From the NCBI GenBank assembly GCA_027485165.1, contig JAIXRN010000036.1, positions 62,001 through 126,000 of the forward strand: a stretch of DNA of 64,000 bases, in the 5' to 3' direction. This document shows, in pieces, positions 8,244 through 16,928 of this stretch (its first letter is position 1; each line of letters begins with the position of its first letter). The DNA comes from Rubrivivax sp. (GTDB lineage Bacteria > Pseudomonadota > Gammaproteobacteria > Burkholderiales > Burkholderiaceae_C). A program made the position numbers and the translations under genes. The notes beneath the pieces were generated by a model, which did no database searches, was not told the origin of the DNA, and saw only the letters and a program-made list of their open reading frames with translations.

Positions 8244-9104
8244 TCAGGCTCCCAGGGGCTTTTGGTAAACCATGGCGTCGGGAAAGCGGCGCACGGTGAA
8301 GAGGGAAGACATGCGGCTCATCGATTCCGAATGCCCCAGGCAGATGAAGCCGCCCGGGCTGAGCGTGTCGAACAGCGCTTCGGCAGCGACGCGGCGCGAC
8401 AGGTCGTCGAAATAGATCAGCAAGTTGCGGCAGAACACGATGTCGACTTGGCGAAAGCGCCGCGTGTCGGCCGGCTCCGCCAGGTTCACGTGGCTGAAGT
8501 CGACGGCGCTGACGAGGTCGGGCGAGATGCACCATGCGTCGTCGCCCTGGCGCGTGAAGTACTTGCGCAGGTAGGCGGCCGGCAGGTTCTGCACCGAACG
8601 TGCCGAATACACCCCGCGCTGTGCCGCGCCCAGCGCCGTGGTGTCGATGTCCGACGACAGGATCTCGACGTCGTAGTCGTCGATCTTCGGCCAGCGTTCC
8701 AGCAGGTAGATGGCGATTGAATAGGGTTCCTCGCCCGTGGAAGAAGGGATCGACCAGATGCGGATGCGCGACCCCGGCGGCTTGCGCGCCACCACTTCGT
8801 CGAGCAGGTGGTTGACCATGCAGTCGAACTGATAGGCCTCGCGGAAGAAGTAGGTCTCGTTGACCGTCATCGCGTTCACCAGCTGCTGCATCTCGCGCCC
8901 GTCGGCTTCGAAGCGCAGGGCCACGAAGTAACTGCGAAAGCTGCCGGCGCCGGTGGCTTCGATGCGTTCGACCAGCCGCCGGTCGACGAAGTAGCGCTTG
9001 CCCTCGTCGAAGTGGATGCCGGTCTTGCGATAGAAGAACTCGGCGAACTTCTGGAAGTCGGCATCGGTGATGGCAGGCGGCACGACCAGGGTGCTGGTCT
9101 TCAT
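8244..9104 (-). CDS. cheR: Chemotaxis protein methyltransferase CheR
   Basis: 286 residues, usual CheR length. It methylates glutamates of MCP receptors using S-adenosylmethionine. The N-terminal helical domain (about 1-85) precedes the SAM-binding domain with NETYFFRE, SSTGEEPYSIAIY and IVFCRNLLIYF, all family hallmarks. The start at MKTSTLVV overlaps the HEAT-repeat gene stop by four bases. No CheR-tethering pentapeptide is visible at the ends of the receptors in this block, so CheR should dock through the signalling bundle itself. Confidence 0.95.
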   Translation of the reverse strand: MKTSTLVVPPAITDADFQKFAEFFYRKTGIHFDEGKRYFVDRRLVERIEATGAGSFRSYFVALRFEADGREMQQLVNAMTVNETYFFREAYQFDCMVNHLLDEVVARKPPGSRIRIWSIPSSTGEEPYSIAIYLLERWPKIDDYDVEILSSDIDTTALGAAQRGVYSARSVQNLPAAYLRKYFTRQGDDAWCISPDLVSAVDFSHVNLAEPADTRRFRQVDIVFCRNLLIYFDDLSRRVAAEALFDTLSPGGFICLGHSESMSRMSSLFTVRRFPDAMVYQKPLGA

Positions 9105-9730
9105 GCCGACTCGATGCGCGCAATGGCCAGCCCGGCGCTGAAGCCGATGTAGGCGTCGGCAGCAAAGCGCTGCTGCACGGCGCGCAGCGCCGCCAGGCTG
9201 TCGCTGCCGCCCACCTCGGCCAGCACGTCCAGCGCTGCGCCCACCACATTGACCTGCTGTTCCGTCTGCAGCACCCGGTTCAGCCACTGCGGCACGCGCG
9301 GGTGGCGCAGTTCCGCCAGCAGGTTGACGGTGAAGATGCGAACGTCGCCGTCCTCGTCGCGCAGCAGGCCGTCGATGTGCGGGGCCACGTCATCGGGCAG
9401 GCCGGCCAGCACTTCGATGGCACCGTTGCGCAGCATCGGGTCTTCGCTGCGCAGCAGCGCCACCATGGCCTGCACCACCACGGGCCCGCCCAGCTGCGCG
9501 GCAGTGCTGAACAGCACAGCCTGAACGCTGGCGTCGGTTTCCACGCTCAGCCGCGCGCACACCGCCGCTGCGGCCTGCGGGTACGGGGACAGGTCGCGCG
9601 CGGCCCAGCGGCGCAACCCGGCGTCGGCATCGGCCAGCTGGGCCAGCAGCCCGGGCAGATCGCGCGGGTAGCTGCGGTCTTCGATCTGGCGCAAGGCCAC
9701 GCCGCCTTCGCCAGTCTTCTTCAGCCCCAT
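9101..9730 (-). CDS. HEAT-repeat protein of the chemosensory operon
   Basis: 209 residues of repeated helix pairs (for example ADAGLRRWAARDL, DASVQAVLFSTAAQL, DPMLRNGAIEVLAGL, DGDVRIFTVNLLAEL), a HEAT/armadillo-type solenoid with no enzyme motif. Such proteins are protein-binding scaffolds. It lies between cheB and cheR with a four-base overlap onto cheR, so it is a structural or regulatory part of this pathway rather than a bystander; what it binds is unknown. Confidence 0.8.
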   Translation of the reverse strand: MGLKKTGEGGVALRQIEDRSYPRDLPGLLAQLADADAGLRRWAARDLSPYPQAAAAVCARLSVETDASVQAVLFSTAAQLGGPVVVQAMVALLRSEDPMLRNGAIEVLAGLPDDVAPHIDGLLRDEDGDVRIFTVNLLAELRHPRVPQWLNRVLQTEQQVNVVGAALDVLAEVGGSDSLAALRAVQQRFAADAYIGFSAGLAIARIESA

Positions 9731-9780
9731 GTCGGTCGTCCTGTACGGTTGTCTGTCAATGGCGTGGCAGTCATGGCGGG

Positions 9781-10902
9781 CTAGCCCAGCCAGATGCGCA
9801 GCTGCGAAGCGATGCTGGTGCAGGGCAGCACCAGGCTGGCCCCACGGCGTTCGATCAGTTCTGCCGGCATGCCGAAGACCACGGCGGTGTCGGCCGATTC
9901 GGCAATCGTGCGGCCACCACCAGCATGCAGCCTGTGCATCGCGGCCGCGCCGTCGTTACCCATGCCGGTCAGCATCACGCCCACCAAACGGTTGGGCGGC
10001 AGGTGTTGCATGGCGCTGTCCACCAGCACTTCCACCGACGGGTGCCACAGCACGCCCGGGGTTTCAGGCCGGGGCACGGCGTAGAGCACGCCACCGCGGT
10101 CGGCCACGGTCAGGTCGGTGCCACCGCGGCCGATGTACACGTGCCCCGGCTGCAGCGCCATCGGCGCACCAGCTTCCAGCACCGTCAACGCGCACAGGGC
10201 GTCCATGCGGCGCGCAAAGGTGTCGGTGAAGTTGGCGGGCATGTGCTGGGCCACCAGCACCGGCCACGGGAAGCCGGCGGGCAGCTTGGGCAGGATGTCT
10301 TCCAGCGTGCGCGGGCCCCCGGTGGAAACCCCCACCAGCACCAGGCCAGGCACGCGCTGGCCAGGCCGCGCAGCGGGCGCCACCGCACGCGCCGGGGCGG
10401 CGGGCGCAGGGCTGGCTGCGGCGGTGTAGGCGTAGGCATGGGCCGGCGCCAGCGCGGGCAGGGGCGCAGGCCCCGGCGCTGCGCGCACCGCTGGCGCGCG
10501 CCCCCCCAGGCGCGCGCGGCTGGCGCTGCGCACCTTGTCCAGCAGCTGCGCCTTGATGGCGTCCACATGCAGCGAAATCGTGCCGCCGGGCTTGGGGATG
10601 AAGTCGACCGCGCCCAGGGCCAGGGCTTCGAAGGTTGCCAGCGCGCCCTTTTCGGTCAGCGACGACACCATCACCACCGGCGTGGGCCGCGCCGACATGA
10701 TCAGCGACAGCGCCGTCAGCCCGTCCATTTCGGGCATGTTGATGTCCAGCGTCACCACGTCGGGCTGCCACTGCACGACGCCTTCCACAGCCTCGGCCCC
10801 GGTGCGCGCGCTCTTCACTTCATAGCCGCCTTCGACGAGCACGCCCGTCAGCAGCTTGCGCATCAGCGCTGAATCATCGACGACCAGGACCTTCTTCATC
10901 AT
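9781..10902 (-). CDS. cheB: Chemotaxis methylesterase/glutamine deamidase CheB
   Basis: 373 residues. The N-terminal receiver (1-120) has phospho-acceptor Asp in TLDINMPEMDG; an Ala/Pro-rich linker (about 135-190) is followed by the methylesterase domain with Ser in GVSTGGPRTL, His in VAQHMPANF and Asp in MLTGMGNDG. It removes methyl groups from receptors when phosphorylated by CheA. Two adjacent ATG codons are possible starts. A 50-base gap separates it from the HEAT-repeat gene. Confidence 0.96.
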   Translation of the reverse strand: MMKKVLVVDDSALMRKLLTGVLVEGGYEVKSARTGAEAVEGVVQWQPDVVTLDINMPEMDGLTALSLIMSARPTPVVMVSSLTEKGALATFEALALGAVDFIPKPGGTISLHVDAIKAQLLDKVRSASRARLGGRAPAVRAAPGPAPLPALAPAHAYAYTAAASPAPAAPARAVAPAARPGQRVPGLVLVGVSTGGPRTLEDILPKLPAGFPWPVLVAQHMPANFTDTFARRMDALCALTVLEAGAPMALQPGHVYIGRGGTDLTVADRGGVLYAVPRPETPGVLWHPSVEVLVDSAMQHLPPNRLVGVMLTGMGNDGAAAMHRLHAGGGRTIAESADTAVVFGMPAELIERRGASLVLPCTSIASQLRIWLG

Positions 10903-10936
10903 CCGTACGCAGGGTTCAGGAACAGCTGGCGATGCT

Positions 10937-12682
10937 TCATGCCGCCCGGGCCAGGGCTGGGCCTGCAGACGCGGCAGGGGCCGCGGGCTCAGCGCTGTCG
11001 AAGTGCGCGATCTCGCGCATTTCCTGGCCCTGCAGCAGGTGCTGCGGCTCGATCAGCAGCACCAGGCGCTTGTCGCCGTCGAGCTTGGCCACGCGGCTGA
11101 TCAGCCGGCCCTGTTCTTCGGACATCGCCGGCGCCGGCACCACCTGGGCGCGCGGGATGCGCAACACCTCGGCCACGGCGTCGACGATGAAGCCGGTGCG
11201 CATGCCGGCCAGCAGGTAGACCATGATGCGCTGGCGTTCGTTGCGTTCGATGGCCGGCAGGCCCAGGCGGCTGCGCTGGTCGATCACCGGCAGCACGGTG
11301 CCGCGCAGGTTGATCACGCCTTCCACGAAGGCCGGCGTGCGCGGCACGCGCGTCAGCGTTTCAGGCACGCGCACGATTTCCTGCACGCTCATGATGGGCA
11401 CGCCGAATTCCTCGGCCCCCAGGCGGAAGATCACCACCTGGGCGTCGTCGTCGGTCGCGTTGGCATCTGCCGTGCCATAGCGGGTGTCTGTGGCCAAGTC
11501 GTTCTCCTGCGCAGCGGGCGCACCCGCGCTGCGTGCGGCCTGCAAGGCTTGTTCGATGGCCGGCATGCGCAGCAGGCGGTCGGTGGCGATGATCGACACC
11601 AGGCGCTTGCCGCCGTCCAGCCGGCAGATGGACGAAAACTCCTGCAGCTGCTCGTCGGCCGCCAGCACGCCGGGCATGGGTTCCGCCTGGCTGCGGGGCA
11701 CGCTCAGCACTTCCTTCACCGCGTCGCTGACCAGGCCCACGTGCTGGCCACCGGGCAGTGCGGTCACCACGATGCGGTGCTGTTCGGCATAGGGCAGGCG
11801 CGGCAACCCGAACAGGGTGCGCAGGCTGACCAGGGGCAGCAGCCGGTCGCGCAGCGACATCAGCCCCAGCACATGGGCCGGGGCGTTCGGCAGGGCGCTG
11901 ACTTGTTCCGGCAGCTGCACGATTTCCTGAACCTCGGCGATGTCCAGCGCGTATTCCTGTTCATCCACCGTGAAGGACACCAGGCGCAGCTCGCTGCTGT
12001 CGCCACCGCCGTCGGCGTCTTCGTCGTTGTCGGCACTCGCCACCGTCGCCACGGTCCCGGCGACAGCGGCGCTGCTGGTGCCGGCAGCGCCGGGTGAGAG
12101 GCCCACGCCCAGGCCCTTCAGCCCCGCCGCCAGCTGGCGGCTGCCGCCAGCCGCAGCGCCGCCGAAGCCGCTGAACTGGCCTTCGATCAAGCGTGCAAAG
12201 TCGATCGTCAGCAGCATGTCGTGGCCGCCGCCAGGGCGTGCGTGCTTGATCACGCCGGTCAGGTAGTCGGCGTTGACGATGCTCTGGATGCTGTCGGCAG
12301 GCTCGATCTCGCCTGCCTCGACGCTGACAACGCTGGCCACGCGGTCGACGACGAAGCCCAGCGGCTGCCCGAGCTGGATGACCAGGGCACGCGTGGCGTC
12401 GTCGTGGGCGCGTTCGGCACAGCCGAACAGGCGCCGCAGGTTGATGATGGGCAGCACGCGGCCGCGCAGGTTGGCCAGGCCGTCCAGCGTGCGCGGCGCC
12501 AGCGGCAGCTGCGCGACGTCGGGCATGCGGATGATTTCCTGCACCGGGCCCATCGGCACCGCGAACAGCTCGTCAGCCACCGAGAAGGTCACGAACTGCT
12601 GCGTTTGCGCCGTTGCGCCGCCGGCTTCGTCGATGTCGTTGCCAGCGGCTTCGGCATCTGGGGTGAAAGGGGCCGTGCTCAT
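10937..12682 (-). CDS. Triple CheW-domain coupling protein
   Basis: 581 residues containing three complete CheW domains in tandem: about 28-168, 231-372 and 414-552, separated by Ala/Gly/Asp-rich linkers. CheW couples receptors to CheA. The receptor/kinase-binding turn is NLRGRVLP in domain 1, SLRDRLLP in domain 2 and NLRGTVLP in domain 3, so domain 2 differs from the other two. No separate single-domain CheW gene is present in the block; this protein must supply that function. The start is MSTAPFTPDA; it follows the double-tip receptor gene by ten bases. Confidence 0.93.
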   Translation of the reverse strand: MSTAPFTPDAEAAGNDIDEAGGATAQTQQFVTFSVADELFAVPMGPVQEIIRMPDVAQLPLAPRTLDGLANLRGRVLPIINLRRLFGCAERAHDDATRALVIQLGQPLGFVVDRVASVVSVEAGEIEPADSIQSIVNADYLTGVIKHARPGGGHDMLLTIDFARLIEGQFSGFGGAAAGGSRQLAAGLKGLGVGLSPGAAGTSSAAVAGTVATVASADNDEDADGGGDSSELRLVSFTVDEQEYALDIAEVQEIVQLPEQVSALPNAPAHVLGLMSLRDRLLPLVSLRTLFGLPRLPYAEQHRIVVTALPGGQHVGLVSDAVKEVLSVPRSQAEPMPGVLAADEQLQEFSSICRLDGGKRLVSIIATDRLLRMPAIEQALQAARSAGAPAAQENDLATDTRYGTADANATDDDAQVVIFRLGAEEFGVPIMSVQEIVRVPETLTRVPRTPAFVEGVINLRGTVLPVIDQRSRLGLPAIERNERQRIMVYLLAGMRTGFIVDAVAEVLRIPRAQVVPAPAMSEEQGRLISRVAKLDGDKRLVLLIEPQHLLQGQEMREIAHFDSAEPAAPAASAGPALARAA

Positions 12683-12692
12683 GGCGGGCCCC

Positions 12693-14621
12693 TCAGGCGC
12701 TCTGCAGTTCGTCGGCGAGCGAGGCGATCTCCTCGATCGCGGCCGACAGCTCCTCTGCCCCCTGCGCCTGCTGCTTGGCTGCAGCAGCGGCCTGTTCAGC
12801 CGCCTTCTCGGCTTCGGCCGCAGCGGCCGAGACCTGTTCGACACCCACCTTCACCTGGCTGACGGCCGCGGCGATCTCCTGCGCGGCCACCACAGCTTCG
12901 CGGTTGCCCTGCTGGATCTGCTCGATATCGCCTTCGATCGTGTTCAGGCCCATGCTGATGGCCTTGGCCTTTTCGACTTCGCTCAGCGCCGCGGTGACGA
13001 TGGCCCCCAGGTCGCGCCCCACCAGGCCGATCTGGTCCTGGATGGCCTTCACCATGTCCTTGATGCGGTCGGCGTTCTCGGCCGAGTCGTGCGCGAGGTT
13101 GCGGATGTCGGTGGCCACGACCACGAAGCCCTTGCCGAAGTCACCTGCCCGTGCGGCTTCGATGCTGCCGTTGACAGCCAGCATGTTGGTCTGCACCGAC
13201 ACCTGGGTGATGGCGTCGACGATCTTGTCGATCTTGCGTGACACCAGTTCCAGGTCCTTGACCTGCTGGATGCTGGTCTCGGTGCTGCCCACGTTGTTCG
13301 AGATGCCGCTGACCAGGCTGTCGATGTTCTTCTTGTTCTCGCTCATCAGCCCCGCAATCGCCTGGGCGCGGGCGTTGCCTTGGGTCGCGCGTTCCTCGGC
13401 CAGCTGGGCGCCCTTTTCGATCTGCGCCATCGCGGCGGCCGATTCGGCGCTGGCGGCGGCCTGGGCCTGCGCGCCTTTGCGGATCTGGTCCAGCGCCACC
13501 ATGATCTGCGCCGCCGAGCGGTTGATTTCCTGCACCGCGCTGCTCAGTTCCTCGGCTGAACTGGCCACTTCTTCGGCGCTCTTGGCGATGTCGGTGGAGT
13601 TCTTCAGCTCGTCGGCGATTTCCGAGAGCCCCGCGGCCGTCTGTTCGCACTGCGACAGCGCCGTGGTCTGCTCGGTCACGGTCTTGTTGGCTTCTTCGCA
13701 AGCCGAAGACTGCTCGGTCGACGCCGACGCGATCTGCTCCGAGCCCTTCAGCGCCTGCTGGGCCGCGACGTTGCTCTGCGCGGCGGCCGTGGCGATCTCG
13801 GCTGCACCGCCGGCGATGGCCGCGGCGTCCTGGCGGATCTGTTCCAGCTGCTTCAGGATCAGCGCGCTCTTCTCGACTTCGGTGCGCACGGCTTCAGCGC
13901 TGTCGTTGATGCCTTCGGCGATGTGCTTGACTTCGCCCTGGATCTGGCCCACCAGGTCCTGAATCTGCTTGGCGCTTTTCTCCGACGTCTCGGCCAGGGT
14001 GCGCACTTCGTCGGCGACCACTGCAAAGCCCTTGCCGTGCTTGCCGGCGCGGGCGGCTTCAATGGCGGCGTTCAAGGCCAGCAGGTTGGTCTGGTCGGCG
14101 ATGCGCGCCACGGCCTTGACGATCTCACCGATGTTGGCGGCCTGGCGTTCCAGTTCAGCCACGCGCTTGACCGATTCGGCCTGGCGCTGCGCGGCCGTGG
14201 TGACGTTGTTGACGGTGGCTTCGACCTGGCCGTTGATGTCGGCCGCCAGGCTCTGCATGCTTTCGGCCTTGCGCTGGGCCTGGCCCACCGCCGCCATCTG
14301 GCGGGTGATCGATGTCGACACCTGGTTCACCGCGGCCAGCGATTCCTGGGCTGCGCCCGAGGCTTCTTCGGCACCGGTGGCGATCTGCGCGGCCGCGCGC
14401 TTCAGTTCCTCGGCCGCCGAGGCCGCTTCATTGATGCCGGAGGACAGCTGGCTGGCCGCAGCGGCCACGCGTTCCGAAGCTTGCTGCTGCTTGGCCAGGG
14501 TGCGGGCCCGCTTGCGCTGGGCGTCGGCGTCACGCGCCACGTTCTTGGGAATGCTGGCGGCAATGGCTTGCAGGCCGGCGTGGGGGTCCTTGGGCATGGT
14601 GGCCTTGCGGATCAGGGACAT
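12693..14621 (-). CDS. Soluble double-tip chemoreceptor (DosM-like)
   Basis: 642 residues, all predicted coiled coil, with no membrane span or sensor domain. It has two MCP signalling tips: 177-196 ([20 protein letters not shown]) and 477-496 ([20 protein letters not shown]), exactly 300 residues apart. The tips lie at about one quarter and three quarters of the length, so each arm is about 150 residues. A receptor with two signalling domains is known from the cytoplasmic array of Vibrio cholerae (DosM), where it stabilises two CheA/CheW layers. This is the first gene of the block and is followed by the triple-CheW gene. The start [10 protein letters not shown] is chosen over an in-frame upstream ATG that lacks coiled-coil character. 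Confidence 0.9.
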   Translation of the reverse strand: MSLIRKATMPKDPHAGLQAIAASIPKNVARDADAQRKRARTLAKQQQASERVAAAASQLSSGINEAASAAEELKRAAAQIATGAEEASGAAQESLAAVNQVSTSITRQMAAVGQAQRKAESMQSLAADINGQVEATVNNVTTAAQRQAESVKRVAELERQAANIGEIVKAVARIADQTNLLALNAAIEAARAGKHGKGFAVVADEVRTLAETSEKSAKQIQDLVGQIQGEVKHIAEGINDSAEAVRTEVEKSALILKQLEQIRQDAAAIAGGAAEIATAAAQSNVAAQQALKGSEQIASASTEQSSACEEANKTVTEQTTALSQCEQTAAGLSEIADELKNSTDIAKSAEEVASSAEELSSAVQEINRSAAQIMVALDQIRKGAQAQAAASAESAAAMAQIEKGAQLAEERATQGNARAQAIAGLMSENKKNIDSLVSGISNNVGSTETSIQQVKDLELVSRKIDKIVDAITQVSVQTNMLAVNGSIEAARAGDFGKGFVVVATDIRNLAHDSAENADRIKDMVKAIQDQIGLVGRDLGAIVTAALSEVEKAKAISMGLNTIEGDIEQIQQGNREAVVAAQEIAAAVSQVKVGVEQVSAAAAEAEKAAEQAAAAAKQQAQGAEELSAAIEEIASLADELQSA

Positions 14622-14921
14622 GCTGTCGCTCCGGTGTTGGGCAGATGGATGAGCCGCGCCGCGACATCGGTGGTCGCGGGCGCGGCACTGGCATTCCGTC
14701 GACGGCCTCGCGGTCGTCGAAAGACGCCCATCGCCCAAGACTGCAGCTGAACCGGCGTGCGTTTGGCTTGCCTAGCGAAGCCATTGCACTGCTGAAGGCC
14801 CCAGGGCAGCAGGGGGAAAAGGGACGGGAAAGCAGTGCAAGTCGGCGTCACCTGCCCGCGGCCCGCACACGTGGGGCGACGGAACGGACAGCCAGTGGCC
14901 GCCGCGCCGCGGCGCTGTAGG
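14622..14921. other. Intergenic region upstream of the chemosensory operon
   Basis: 300 bases without a supported gene between the double-tip receptor and the acyl-CoA synthetase gene, both minus strand. It should hold the promoter of the chemosensory block, but I do not recognise a sigma-70, sigma-54 or sigma-28 site. The only clear structure is a 10-base inverted repeat, listed separately. Confidence 0.5.
14784..14840. repeat. 10-base perfect inverted repeat with 37-base loop
   Basis: TTGCACTGCT at 14784-14793 and its exact complement AGCAGTGCAA at 14831-14840. The arms are too far apart for a classical terminator and no T-run follows. It could be a long-loop hairpin in the leader of the chemosensory operon or two half-sites of a regulator. 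Confidence 0.4.
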
Positions 14922-16652
14922 TCAGGCCTGCGCCAGGCGGTGGCGCTCTTCTTCCTGCAACCGCAGCACGCGGCGCTGCACCTTGCCGGTGGTCGTCATC
15001 GGCAGGCTGGGCACGAATTCGATGTCCTTCGGGTACTCGTAGGGCGCCAGCCGGCCCCGCACATGCTGCTGCAGCGCCGCCACCAGGCCCGCGTCGCCCA
15101 CCGCCCCGGGCGCCAGCACGACATAGGCCTTGACCACGGCGCCGCGTTCGGCGTCGGGCTTGGGCACCACGGCGGCATTGGCCACGGCCGGGTGCTTGAC
15201 CAGGCAGTTCTCGATCTCGCTGGGCCCGATGCGGTAGCCCGAAGACTTGAAGACATCGTCGCTGCGGCCCTGGTACCAAAGGTAGCCGTCGGCGTCCATC
15301 ACCGCCGTGTCGCCCGTGCGGCACCAGCTGGCGGCCGGGTCGCCGGTGAACTTCGCGGCCGTGGCGGCAGGCTGCCGCCAGTAGCCCAGGAAGAACACCG
15401 GGTCGGGCTGGCCGTGCAGGTCCAGCCGGTGCACGGCCACGTCGCCGGGCGTGCCGCGCGGGCATTCCTGGCCGGCGTCGTCGATCACGGCCACGCGGTG
15501 GCCGGGGTAGGCGCGGCCCATGCTGCCCGGGCGGGCGGGCCAGCCCGGGCGCGCACGGCCGGCGGCGTCGACATAGCGGCCGCAGTTGCCCACCACGTAG
15601 TTGATCTCGGTCTGGCCGAACATCTCGTTCACCGTCAGCCCCAGGGCCTGCTGGCACCAGCCGAACACGGCATCGCCCAGGGCTTCGCCGGCGCTCATCA
15701 CCGCGCGCAGCCGCAGGCGGTAGTGCCGGCGCGGTTCAGGCACTGCCTTCATCATCGCCTTCAGCGCGGTGGGGAACAAAAAGCTGTGCGTGACACGGTG
15801 GCGCTGCATCAGTTCGAACGCGCGCTCGGGCGTGAAGCGGCCCTGAAAGGCGACGATGCGGCGCCCGAAGTACAGCGTGGGCAGCAGCGCGTCCATCAGC
15901 CCGCCGGTCCAGGCCCAGTCGGCGGGGCTCCAGAAGACTTCGTCTGCGTCGCTGCCAAACCAGTTCTGGCTGCAGACGAAGCCGCTGAGGTTGCCGATCA
16001 AGGCCCGCTGCGGCATCAGCGCGCCCTTGGGCGGGCCGGTGGTGCCGCTGGTGTAGATCAGCAGCGCGGCGTCGTCGGCACGTGTCTGCGCTGGCAAGAA
16101 GGCGCCTGCGGGCTGTGCCAGCAAGGCGGCCCAATCCAGGTCAGCCTGGCCCGCGGCAGCGCCAGCCGCCACCACCTGCCGCAGCCCGGGGCAGGCGGCG
16201 CGCGCCTGCAGCAGCGCGGCCATGGCGGTTTCGTCGGCGATCGCCAGCACGGCAGCGCCGTCCTGCAGCCGGAAAGCCAGCGCTTCGGGGCCGAACAGCA
16301 TCGACAACGGCATCGTCACCGCGCCCAGCAGCTGCAGGGCAATGTGGGCCACCGCGGCTTCGGGCCGCTGTGCCAGCACCACCGCCACCACGTCACCCTG
16401 CCGCACGCCCAGGCGCTGTAGGGCTGCCGCCAGCCGCGTGGCCTGGGCCTGCAGCTGGCCGTAGCTGAGGGTTCCGCTGCGCCCGTCTTCAGCCTGCCAA
16501 GCCACGGCCACGCGGCGCGCGCTGGCGGGGTCGGCAGCCCAGCGCGTGCAGCAGGCCTGGCCGATGTTGAAGTGCGCCGGCACCTGCCAGCGGAAGCTGC
16601 TGTGCAGCAGGGCATGGGCGTCTAGGTGGCGGCGAACGGGCGGGCGTGGCAT
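14922..16652 (-). CDS. Acyl-CoA synthetase (AMP-forming), acetate/medium-chain type
   Basis: 576 residues of the adenylate-forming ligase superfamily, activating a carboxylic acid to its acyl-CoA through an acyl-AMP. The P-loop-like motif YTSGTTGPPKG is at 200-210; MFGQTEINYVVGN, the TGDTAVMDADGYLWYQGRSDD segment region and the hinge SSGYRIGPSEIE follow; the C-terminal TTTGKVQRRVLR carries the catalytic Lys. The sequence around WFGSDADEVFWSPADWAW places it near acetyl-CoA/medium-chain acyl-CoA synthetases, but the substrate cannot be fixed. It is monocistronic and divergent from the HD-GYP-like gene. Confidence 0.88.
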   Translation of the reverse strand: MPRPPVRRHLDAHALLHSSFRWQVPAHFNIGQACCTRWAADPASARRVAVAWQAEDGRSGTLSYGQLQAQATRLAAALQRLGVRQGDVVAVVLAQRPEAAVAHIALQLLGAVTMPLSMLFGPEALAFRLQDGAAVLAIADETAMAALLQARAACPGLRQVVAAGAAAGQADLDWAALLAQPAGAFLPAQTRADDAALLIYTSGTTGPPKGALMPQRALIGNLSGFVCSQNWFGSDADEVFWSPADWAWTGGLMDALLPTLYFGRRIVAFQGRFTPERAFELMQRHRVTHSFLFPTALKAMMKAVPEPRRHYRLRLRAVMSAGEALGDAVFGWCQQALGLTVNEMFGQTEINYVVGNCGRYVDAAGRARPGWPARPGSMGRAYPGHRVAVIDDAGQECPRGTPGDVAVHRLDLHGQPDPVFFLGYWRQPAATAAKFTGDPAASWCRTGDTAVMDADGYLWYQGRSDDVFKSSGYRIGPSEIENCLVKHPAVANAAVVPKPDAERGAVVKAYVVLAPGAVGDAGLVAALQQHVRGRLAPYEYPKDIEFVPSLPMTTTGKVQRRVLRLQEEERHRLAQA

Positions 16653-16825
16653 GGGCAGGGAGGCAGGCAGGTGCGAGTCAAGGAAGGCAGGCAAAGCCGG
16701 CAGAAGGCGGCGGCCGCTGAAGCTTAAGCCGCGGCCGCAGCCGCGGGAACTTGAGCCCGAAATGCGCGGGCATTGACTGGCCATTTCGGCGCATCGCCAG
16801 CGGGCCTGCCCAGCCGCCCGCACGG

Positions 16826-16852
16826 TCAAGTTCGCGGGCACGACGCCGAAGA
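16826..16852 (+). promoter_or_regulatory. Candidate sigma-28 (FliA) promoter of the HD-GYP-like gene
   Basis: TCAAGTTC, an exact 11-base spacer, then GCCGAAGA. Six of eight bases match in each box against TAAAGTTT-N11-GCCGATAA, and the spacer is the preferred length. Transcription would start about 70 bases upstream of the ATG at 16929. This would put the downstream gene in the flagellar/motility regulon. Confidence 0.4.
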
Positions 16853-16928
16853 ACACAGCAGCGGCGGCGGCTCCGTGCCACCGCCTCAGAACTCCCTTCC
16901 GAATCAGGCACCGCAACCGGTTTCCAAC

